Positions 58,349 to 64,000 of a DNA stretch of 64,000 nt are shown piece after piece (the first letter of the stretch is position 1; each line of letters begins with the position of its first letter). Position numbers and translations under genes: made by a program. The notes under the pieces are model-generated. The model saw nothing but the letters and a program-made list of their open reading frames with translations. It was not told the origin of the DNA and did no database searches. Source of the stretch: Microbacterium azadirachtae (lineage in GTDB: Bacteria; Actinomycetota; Actinomycetes; Actinomycetales; Microbacteriaceae); assembly GCF_000956545.1 (NCBI RefSeq), contig NZ_JYIT01000086.1, positions 124,001-188,000 of the forward strand, written 5' to 3'.

Positions 58349-58903
58349 TCAGGCGTCGTGCACCTTGGGCCCGACCACCGGGCCGCCGTCGAGCGCCGAC
58401 ACGAGTCCGTCGATCTTCAGCGTGCCGTCCGTGCTCACGCCCGAGATGTTCAGCGTCAGCGAGTTCAGCGGCGGCACCGCGGAGCCGGCGTTGTAGGCCA
58501 GGTCGAAGCCGGTGATCCCGACGAAGCAGGTCACCGTCTGCGTGGCGGTGAGCGTCACGGACGTCGCGGACCGGCTGGCGACCGTCCACACGCTGCCCGC
58601 CGAGGTGACGGTGCTGCCGGCGAGCGAGAACGCAGGGTCGCTGTTGTCGTACGTGATCGTGGCGATCAGGTTGAACGGCGCGGAGAACGTGTTGGCGGGG
58701 AAACAGGACTCGACGCGGGACGAAGAGGCCGACAGGACGGTGTCCTTCACGTTCGGCGAGGACTCGACGAGCGATCCGACGCTGTTCGGGGTGGTGCTCG
58801 CCGCAGCCATCGGCGCGGCCGCCGCGACGGCGATGACGGGCACCGACCACGCGGCCCCCTTGATCACGGTGCGGCGCGAGAGGCCGCTCTTGAGGTCAGT
58901 CAT
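58349..58903 (-). CDS. Tat-exported hypothetical protein
   Basis: 184 residues from the ATG at 58903. The twin-arginine signal (LSRRTVIKGAAWSVPVIAVA) is followed by an AAAPMAAAS cleavage region near 35. The mature part is Ser/Thr-rich and beta-sheet-like, with two cysteines (VESCFPANTF and TVTCFVGITG) that could form a disulfide. Signal peptides of this GAAWSVPV type precede many uncharacterised surface proteins in Microbacteriaceae. No enzymatic motif. The leader of about 160 nt contains six G4 tracts on the coding strand. Confidence 0.75.
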   Translation of the reverse strand: MTDLKSGLSRRTVIKGAAWSVPVIAVAAAAPMAAASTTPNSVGSLVESSPNVKDTVLSASSSRVESCFPANTFSAPFNLIATITYDNSDPAFSLAGSTVTSAGSVWTVASRSATSVTLTATQTVTCFVGITGFDLAYNAGSAVPPLNSLTLNISGVSTDGTLKIDGLVSALDGGPVVGPKVHDA

Positions 58904-59001
58904 TCTGTTGCACTCCAGATATCGGTTGAGCCCACAGCTCAGATACCGAGATCGCGCACGTCGCGGGTTCGATGCGCGCGACGGAGACGCAGTGCGTCCA
59001 G

Positions 59002-59061
59002 CCCCCAGAGTTCCCCAGAGCTTTTCCCCATTGTCCCCACAGCGCTTCCCCGCACTGCCCC
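59002..59061 (-). other. Six G-tracts in the leader of the Tat-protein gene
   Basis: On the minus (coding) strand runs of four to five G occur at 59058-59061, 59048-59051, 59035-59038, 59026-59029, 59013-59016 and 59002-59006, with loops of 6, 9, 5, 9 and 6 bases. Several share the core TGGGGA. The array begins right at the predicted transcription start. Together with the promoters this is the content of the 308-bp gap 58904-59211; the rest of that gap shows nothing else. Confidence 0.6.
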
Positions 59062-59068
59062 ACCGACG

Positions 59069-59097
59069 AAGATATACGATCGCGGCGAATATTGCAA
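59069..59097 (-). promoter_or_regulatory. Predicted promoter of the Tat-protein gene
   Basis: On the minus strand TTGCAA (59092-59097), 17 bp, TATCTT (59069-59074), identical in both hexamers to the promoter at 22197-22225. The start point would be at 59061-59063, leaving a leader of about 160 nt. Confidence 0.6.
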
Positions 59098-59199
59098 ACC
59101 ATCCGTACAAACTGTCCGATCGGTTGGTTTCTCCACTCGTAGACACGCTCCGGACAGTGAGCGACGCGCGATCGGGGGCGCGCCGGCTGCCCCCACCCC

Positions 59200-59205
59200 T
59201 ACAGT
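59200..59205 (+). promoter_or_regulatory. Probable -10 box of a leaderless transcript
   Basis: TACAGT ends six bases before the GTG at 59212, and no Shine-Dalgarno is present. Confidence 0.45.
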
Positions 59206-59211
59206 GGTGCC

Positions 59212-59811
59212 GTGATCGAGTTCGTGATCGGATCCAGTCTCGCCGCGGCCGCGGGCCTGAACGCGTGGATCCCCCTGTTCCTGCTCGGACTCGCGGCTCG
59301 CCTGCTCCCCGCCGTCACGCTCCCCGCGGGATGGAGCTGGCTGAGCAGCGATCTCGCGCTCTGGATCATCGGCCTCCTGCTCGTGCTGGAGATCGTCGCG
59401 GACAAGATCCCGGCACTCGACTCGCTGAACGACATCGTGCACAGCATCATCCGGCCCGCGGCGGGCGGCATCGCTTTCGGGGCGGGCGCGAGCGCGCAGA
59501 CCGTCGCCGTCGACGATCCAGGGACTTTCTTCTCCACGCACGCCTGGATCCCGATCGTCGCGGGAGTCCTCATCGCGCTGGCGGTGCACGTCGTGAAGGC
59601 GACGGGTCGCGTCGCGGCGAACACCGCGACCGCAGGGATCGCCGCGCCCGCGCTGAGCACCGCGGAGGACGTCGTGTCGTTCGTCCTCGCCGCGGCCGCG
59701 ATCCTCGTGCCGCTCCTCGCCGCCGCGCTGCTCGTGGGCCTGATCGTCGCCGTCGTCGTGCTCGTGCGACGGCGCACCCGCCGGCGGAGGACGACGGCGA
59801 CCGGGGACTAG
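59212..59811 (+). CDS. DUF4126 membrane protein
   Basis: 199-residue integral membrane protein from the GTG at 59212. IEFVIGSSLAAAAGLNAWIP then LFLLGLAARLLPAVTLP starts the DUF4126 family, and EIVADKIPALDSLNDIVHSI with IRPAAGGIAFGAGAS is its most conserved block. About five transmembrane segments; the C-terminus is strongly basic (RRRTRRRRTTATGD). Function unknown; the family is widespread in bacteria. Its TAG stop lies in the palindrome CTAG shared with the convergent GNAT gene. Confidence 0.85.
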   Translation: MIEFVIGSSLAAAAGLNAWIPLFLLGLAARLLPAVTLPAGWSWLSSDLALWIIGLLLVLEIVADKIPALDSLNDIVHSIIRPAAGGIAFGAGASAQTVAVDDPGTFFSTHAWIPIVAGVLIALAVHVVKATGRVAANTATAGIAAPALSTAEDVVSFVLAAAAILVPLLAAALLVGLIVAVVVLVRRRTRRRRTTATGD

Positions 59812-59820
59812 CCGGTCGCC
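59796..59820. terminator. Hairpin built over two overlapping stop codons
   Basis: GGCGACCGG (59796-59804) pairs perfectly with 59812-59820. The seven-base loop GGACTAG contains the CTAG that supplies both stop codons. It can serve as a terminator for both convergent genes. Confidence 0.6.
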
Positions 59821-60599
59821 TCCCGCGTCCACACCCACGGGGTGGTGGTCGTGAACCGACGCATGCCGGAGCGTTCCAGGATGGGACGGGAGAACTCGGT
59901 GGAGTCCGAGTGCAGGAACCGCAGCCCCCGTGCCAGCGCCGCCTGCGCGCGCTTCGCGGTGAGCGCGCGGTAGACGCCGCGCCCGCGCCACTCCGGAACG
60001 GTCGCACCTCCCCAGATGCCCGCGAACTCCGTGCCCGCCACCGGCTCCAGGCGCCCGGCGCTGATCACGCGTCCGCCGGCCTCCGCGATCCAGAGGACGA
60101 CGTCCTCCCCCTCGGCGAGCCGCTCGATCATGTGCTCCGCCCTGGCCTCCCCGTCGCCGTGTCCGAAGACGGCCGCCTCCATCTGCTCCATCGCGCGGAT
60201 GTCCCCGGCGTCACGGATCTCGCGCAGGACGACCCCGTCCGGCAGGGACAGATCGGCCGCGAGCGCCGCCGCCTCGCCCAGCATGACCGACTCCGTCTCC
60301 TCTGGCTCGAACCCTGCGTCGCGCAGGGCCGCGTCGAGCCCGGGCGCGACGTCGTGCCCGCGTGTCTTCCACTCCGCCGTGCGCACGGCCGGGTGCCGGG
60401 TGAAGTGCTCCCTGACCTGGACGACGAGGGACCGGATCCGGCGCTCGCCGAGCCCGTCCAGGTCTCGATAGCTCGCGAAGCCGGCTCCGCCGGGGAAGAT
60501 CCCGACCGACACCGGGCCGATCGTCTGCACGTCGTCGGCCCCCTGGAGCTCGGCCTCCCCGCGCAGCTGCGCATCGTATGCCGCGAGCAGATCCGTCAC
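59808..60599 (-). CDS. GNAT-family N-acetyltransferase
   Basis: 263 residues. The C-terminal half is a GNAT domain: AEAGGRVISAGRLEPV, then the acetyl-CoA pyrophosphate loop in GGATVPEWRGRGVYRALTAK (motif A, R/Q-x-x-G-x-G/A as RGRGVY), and LRFLHSDSTEFSRPILERSG. The N-terminal 100 residues are an extra domain found in longer acetyltransferases. The acceptor is unknown. The start overlaps the coaE stop (ATGA at 60596-60599), so it is co-translated with coaE. Confidence 0.87.
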   Translation of the reverse strand: MTDLLAAYDAQLRGEAELQGADDVQTIGPVSVGIFPGGAGFASYRDLDGLGERRIRSLVVQVREHFTRHPAVRTAEWKTRGHDVAPGLDAALRDAGFEPEETESVMLGEAAALAADLSLPDGVVLREIRDAGDIRAMEQMEAAVFGHGDGEARAEHMIERLAEGEDVVLWIAEAGGRVISAGRLEPVAGTEFAGIWGGATVPEWRGRGVYRALTAKRAQAALARGLRFLHSDSTEFSRPILERSGMRRFTTTTPWVWTREATG

Positions 60600-61204
60600 G
60601 CAGTCTCCCCCGCGCTCAGGCGACGCCAGAGGCCGTCCGTCTGCCGGAGCGTGTCGTCGAGGCTGCCCGCGGTGTCGATGACGACGTCCGCGATCTCCCG
60701 GCGCTTCTCGTCGGAGACCTGCGAGGCGATGCGCTTGCGCGCCTCGGCACGATCGAGGCCGCGCTCACGCACGAGCCTCTCCTCGCGCTCCGCGGCCGGT
60801 GCGTCGGCGACGACGATCAGATCCCAGGGATCGTCGACCCGCGCCTCGACGAGCAGGGGCACGTCGTAGACCACGACCGCCGCAGGATCCGCATCCCGCG
60901 CGGCCGCGAAGCGGCGCTGCGACTCGGCCTTGACGGCGGGATGGACGATCGCGTTGAGCCGGCCGAGGGCCTCAGCGTCGCCGAACACCCGTGCGCCGAG
61001 CGCGGCACGGTCCAGTTCGCCATCGGCCCGGATCACATCCTCGCCGAACTCTGCGGCGATGCGGTCGAGCACCGGGGAGCCCGGTGCCTGCACGTCGCGG
61101 ACGATCCGATCGGCATCGACGACGACGGCGCCGTGCTCCGCCAGCCGGGCGGCGATCGTGGACTTGCCCGACGCGATCCCGCCGGTGAGTGCGATGAGGG
61201 GCAT
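60596..61204 (-). CDS. coaE: Dephospho-CoA kinase
   Basis: Last step of coenzyme A synthesis, phosphorylating the ribose 3'-OH. The 202 residues from the ATG at 61204 begin MPLIALTGGIASGKSTIAAR with Walker A GGIASGKS at 8-15. DADRIVRDVQAPGSPVLDRI, IVHPAVKAE and VYDVPLLVEARVDDPWDLIVV are the CoaE signatures. Some actinobacteria carry a C-terminal UPF0157 extension; this protein lacks it. It is followed by the GNAT gene with a four-base overlap. The open frame upstream belongs to the MFS gene region in another frame and is not coding. Confidence 0.95.
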   Translation of the reverse strand: MPLIALTGGIASGKSTIAARLAEHGAVVVDADRIVRDVQAPGSPVLDRIAAEFGEDVIRADGELDRAALGARVFGDAEALGRLNAIVHPAVKAESQRRFAAARDADPAAVVVYDVPLLVEARVDDPWDLIVVADAPAAEREERLVRERGLDRAEARKRIASQVSDEKRREIADVVIDTAGSLDDTLRQTDGLWRRLSAGETA

Positions 61205-61216
61205 GCTGCCAGTCTC

Positions 61217-61240
61217 GCACGGTGCCGGCGGGCGCCGTGC
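61217..61240 (-). terminator. Hairpin between the MFS gene and coaE
   Basis: GCACGGTGCC (61217-61226) pairs with GGCGCCGTGC (61231-61240), one G-T wobble, loop GGCG. It lies eight bases past the MFS stop and 13 bases before coaE. Confidence 0.55.
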
Positions 61241-61248
61241 GCGCGGGA

Positions 61249-62460
61249 TCACCGCCGTGACGGGTCGGCGTCGCGCAGGGCGGAGGCGGCGGCCAGCGCG
61301 GCCAGAGCGCACATCGCGATGACGATCGCCGCGAACCACGCCCATCCCGCGGAGCCGAACACGACTCCCAGGATCCAGCCGAACAGACTCGATCCGGCGT
61401 AGTAGGCGAAGTAGTAGAGGGACGACGCCTGGGCGCGGCTGTCGGCCTCCGTGGCGACCGAGGTCCACCCCGATGCCACCGCGTGCGCGCCGAAGAAGCC
61501 CGCGGTGAACAGCAGCAGGCCGGCGAGCACCGCGATCGTGCTCGACGCCAGCAGGAGCAGCGCTCCGCACGCCATGACGGCGATCGCGCCCAGCAGCACC
61601 GGATACCGCCCGATGCGGGAGGCGAGCACGCCGGCCCAGGGTGAGGAGAACGTGCCGGCGAGATACGCGAGGAAGAGCAGCGTCACGAACCAGGCCGGCA
61701 GGGCGAACGGCGGCGCGGCGAGGTGGAAGCCCAGATAGTTGTACACGGCGACGAAGGCCCCCATGAGCAGGAACCCCTGCGCGTAGAGCGCGAGCTGGCG
61801 AGGCGAGCGCAGCAGGCGACGCAGGCGTGCCGGGACACCTGCGCCGCGCTCCCTCCCCGGGATCCGTGGGACGAACCCCTGCGAGCGCGGCGCCAGCCAC
61901 AGGAACAGCACGGCCGCCACCGCGCAGAGCCCGGTCGCCGTCCACACCCCGGCGCGCCACCCGCCGCCTTCCGCCACGAGGCCCGAGACGATGCGCCCCG
62001 CGAGGCCGCCGACGGTCGTGCCGGCGATGTAGCTGCCTGCGGCCGCCGCGGCGTGACGCGGCCCCACCTCCTCCGCGAGGTAGGCCAGCGCGACGGCGGG
62101 GACCGCGCCCAGGGCCACACCCTCGGCGCCGCGCACCACGAGCAGCACGACGATGTTCCCGCTGAAGGGAGCGAGCAGGCCCAGCACCGTCGCAGCGATC
62201 ACTCCGACCGCCATCACCGGCACGCGTCCGACGCGGTCGGCGACGACCGACCAGCCGATGACCGAGGCGGCGAGCCCCAGGGTCGCGGCCGAGACGCTCA
62301 GCGCCGCGGTGGCCGGCGGGATCGCGAGATCGCGGGCCATCTGAGGCAGCACGGCCTGGGGCGCGTAGAGCTGCGCGAAGGTCGCGACTCCAGCGAAGAA
62401 CAGTCCGAGGATCAGCCGCCGGTACTCCGCGGAACCGGGCGCGTGACCCGCGAAGCTCAT
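61249..62460 (-). CDS. MFS transporter
   Basis: 403-residue membrane transporter with twelve predicted hydrophobic segments in two halves. LILGLFFAGVATFAQLYAPQ then AVLPQMARDLAIPPATAALS, and the loop VVADRVGRVPVMAVG (motif A type GxxxDRxGR) place it with drug/arabinose-type exporters (YnfM-like). VALAYLAEEVGPRHAAAAAG follows the fifth helix, as in that group. Substrate cannot be named. It lies between rpsA and coaE on the same strand, flanked by terminators, so it is probably its own unit. Confidence 0.88.
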   Translation of the reverse strand: MSFAGHAPGSAEYRRLILGLFFAGVATFAQLYAPQAVLPQMARDLAIPPATAALSVSAATLGLAASVIGWSVVADRVGRVPVMAVGVIAATVLGLLAPFSGNIVVLLVVRGAEGVALGAVPAVALAYLAEEVGPRHAAAAAGSYIAGTTVGGLAGRIVSGLVAEGGGWRAGVWTATGLCAVAAVLFLWLAPRSQGFVPRIPGRERGAGVPARLRRLLRSPRQLALYAQGFLLMGAFVAVYNYLGFHLAAPPFALPAWFVTLLFLAYLAGTFSSPWAGVLASRIGRYPVLLGAIAVMACGALLLLASSTIAVLAGLLLFTAGFFGAHAVASGWTSVATEADSRAQASSLYYFAYYAGSSLFGWILGVVFGSAGWAWFAAIVIAMCALAALAAASALRDADPSRR

Positions 62461-62572
62461 GGGGCGAGGATCCGCATTCGCGTGCCGCGAGGGGGACGCG
62501 GCAGGAGCGGATCCATGTGCTCCATCCTCACATGCCGGCGGCGTCGCTCCGACGGGAGGCGCGTCGAGGATG

Positions 62573-62619
62573 CGGAAAGGGCCGCCACCCGCCCGAAGGC
62601 GAGGTGACGGCCCGTTCCG
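62573..62619 (-). terminator. Terminator after rpsA
   Basis: CGGAA plus GGGCCG-C-CACC on the left and GGTG-A-CGGCCC plus TTCCG on the right form a long imperfect stem across 62573-62619. It lies 13 bases past the rpsA stop. Confidence 0.65.
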
Positions 62620-62631
62620 ATGAGGCGATGC

Positions 62632-64000
62632 TTACGCGTTGCCGCCCGAGAGCTTCTCGCGGAGAGCCGCGAGAGCCTCGTCGTCGGCGAGCGTGCCGGC
62701 GCCGGTGGACTCGCTCGAGAACGACTGCGCGCCCCCGAAGTCGTCGCCCGCGGCAGCCTCGGCCTCGGCGGCCTTGAGCACCTGAGCCTTGTGCGCCTCC
62801 CAGCGAGCCTGGGCAGCGGCGTACTCCTGCTCCCAAGCCTCGCGCTGGGCGTCGAAGCCTTCCTTCCACGCACCGGTCTCGGCGTCGAAGCCCTCCGGGT
62901 ACTTGTACTCGCCGTTCTCGTCGTACTCGGCGAGCATGCCGTACAGAGCCGGGTCGAACTCGGTGCCGTACGGGTCGACCGACTCGTTGGCCTGCTTCAG
63001 CGACAGCGAGATGCGGCGACGCTCGAGGTCGATGTCGATGACCTTGACGAACACCTCTTCGCCCACCGAGACGACCTGCTCGGCCAGCTCGACGTGCTTG
63101 CTGGACAGCTCGGAGATGTGCACGAGGCCCTCGATGCCGTCCGCGACGCGGACGAACGCACCGAACGGGACGAGCTTGGTGACCTTGCCCGGGGTGACCT
63201 GGCCGATGGCGTGGGTGCGGGCGAAGACCTGCCACGGGTCCTCCTGCGTCGCCTTCAGCGACAGGGAGACGCGCTCGCGGTCGAGGTCGACCTCGAGGAT
63301 CTCGACGGTGACCTCCTGGCCCACCTCGACGACCTCGGAGGCGTGCTCGATGTGCTTCCAGGACAGCTCGGAGACGTGCACGAGGCCGTCCACGCCGCCG
63401 AGGTCGACGAACGCACCGAAGTTGACGATCGACGAGACGACGCCCTTGCGGACCTGGCCCTTGTGCAGGTTGTTGAGGAACGTGGTGCGCGACTCGGACT
63501 GCGTCTGCTCGAGCAGGGCGCGGCGCGAGAGGACCACGTTGTTGCGGTTCTTGTCGAGCTCGAGGATCTTGGCCTCGAGCTCCTGGCCGAGGTACGGCGT
63601 GAGGTCGCGGACGCGGCGCAGCTCGATGAGCGAGGCCGGCAGGAAGCCGCGGAGGCCGATGTCGACGATGAGTCCACCCTTGACGACCTCGATGACCTGA
63701 CCGGTGACGACGCCGTCGTTCTCCTTGATCTTCTCCACGTCGCCCCAGGCGCGCTCGTACTGGGCGCGCTTCTTGGACAGGATCAGACGGCCTTCCTTGT
63801 CCTCCTTCTGGAGGACGAGGGCCTCGACCTGGTCGCCGACGGAGACGACCTCGTTGGGGTCGACGTCGTGCTTGATGCTCAGCTCGCGCGAGGGGATGAC
63901 GCCCTCGGTCTTGTAGCCGACGTCCAGCAGCACCTCGTCGCGGTCGATCTTGACGATCGTGCCCTCGATGATGTCGCCGTCGTTGAAGAACTTCAGAGTC
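62632..64000 (-). CDS. rpsA: 30S ribosomal protein S1, N-terminal part beyond the window
   Basis: mRNA-binding ribosomal protein. The last 455 codons are inside the window; the gene runs off the right edge. Repeated S1 domains are visible: GDQVEALVLQKEDKEGRLIL, then VIEVVKGGLIVDIGLRGFLP, SIVNFGAFVDLGGVDGLVHV and LVPFGAFVRVADGIEGLVHI. Actinobacterial S1 usually has four such domains and a disordered acidic tail. The tail here is acidic, Ala/Glu/Trp-rich (EGFDAETGAWKEGFDAQ). The final segment AGTLADDEALAALREKLSGG is typical of the group. It ends at a terminator. Confidence 0.97.
   Translation of the reverse strand, partial: TLKFFNDGDIIEGTIVKIDRDEVLLDVGYKTEGVIPSRELSIKHDVDPNEVVSVGDQVEALVLQKEDKEGRLILSKKRAQYERAWGDVEKIKENDGVVTGQVIEVVKGGLIVDIGLRGFLPASLIELRRVRDLTPYLGQELEAKILELDKNRNNVVLSRRALLEQTQSESRTTFLNNLHKGQVRKGVVSSIVNFGAFVDLGGVDGLVHVSELSWKHIEHASEVVEVGQEVTVEILEVDLDRERVSLSLKATQEDPWQVFARTHAIGQVTPGKVTKLVPFGAFVRVADGIEGLVHISELSSKHVELAEQVVSVGEEVFVKVIDIDLERRRISLSLKQANESVDPYGTEFDPALYGMLAEYDENGEYKYPEGFDAETGAWKEGFDAQREAWEQEYAAAQARWEAHKAQVLKAAEAEAAAGDDFGGAQSFSSESTGAGTLADDEALAALREKLSGGNA

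Overview
The window is one continuous, very GC-rich chromosomal stretch with densely packed genes, many ATGA or TGATG gene junctions and frequent GTG starts. WhiA, RbpA, paired ClpP1/ClpP2, an actinobacterial-type ileS T-box and the cluster uvrA-uvrC-rapZ-whiA-gap-pgk-tpiA-secG-rbpA point to an actinobacterium. The gene content and order best fit Microbacteriaceae, probably Microbacterium or a close relative (inference from gene order and protein character; no search was run). I see no prophage, IS element, CRISPR array or replication origin.

Layout. 1-12.5 kb: translation, ribosome and RNA genes on the minus strand (ileS-folC-DUF4233-ndk, rne, rplU-rpmA-obg), with small plus-strand genes between them (DUF4031 and TMEM175 proteins, a VKOR-family protein). 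ileS is preceded by a T-box leader. 12.6-21.3 kb: a pentapeptide-like protein, a four-gene oligopeptide/nickel-type ABC importer, and a divergent valS that looks archaeal-like. 21.3-27.7 kb: an ArsR-type repressor with a small partner and a repeated operator, the threonine-degrading tdh-kbl pair with a divergent LysR regulator, and an M3 metallopeptidase. 27.7-38.6 kb: the protein quality-control block tig, clpP1-clpP2 and clpX, split by a SorC-deoC-aldehyde dehydrogenase operon and a secreted FG-GAP protein. 38.6-45.1 kb: two divergent tRNA genes, a phage-type small protein, rbpA/secG, lower glycolysis (tpiA, pgk, gap), sodA and whiA. 45.2-58.3 kb: rapZ, uvrC, uvrA, a MoxR/DUF58/DUF4129 membrane module, a MarR regulator with a small Cys-bearing protein, a TfoX-like protein and uvrB. 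58.3-64 kb: a Tat-exported protein with a G-tract-rich leader, DUF4126, GNAT, coaE, an MFS exporter and the 3' part of rpsA.

How the genes work together. DeoC splits deoxyribose 5-phosphate into glyceraldehyde 3-phosphate and acetaldehyde. The linked aldehyde dehydrogenase can oxidise the acetaldehyde, under a sugar-phosphate-sensing SorC regulator with a 16-bp perfect palindrome upstream. Tdh and Kbl turn threonine into glycine and acetyl-CoA. UvrA, UvrB and UvrC give complete nucleotide excision repair. ClpX with ClpP1/P2 plus trigger factor covers protein folding and turnover.

The features I rate most worth a second look are: the split ALDH16-like pair; the three 14-bp operator iterations over the ArsR promoter; six regularly spaced G4 tracts at the 5' end of the Tat-protein transcript; the ultrashort ileS T-box; a recurrent leaderless promoter layout (TANNNT, six bases, start codon); and the archaeal-like ValRS next to a displaced canonical synthetase locus.
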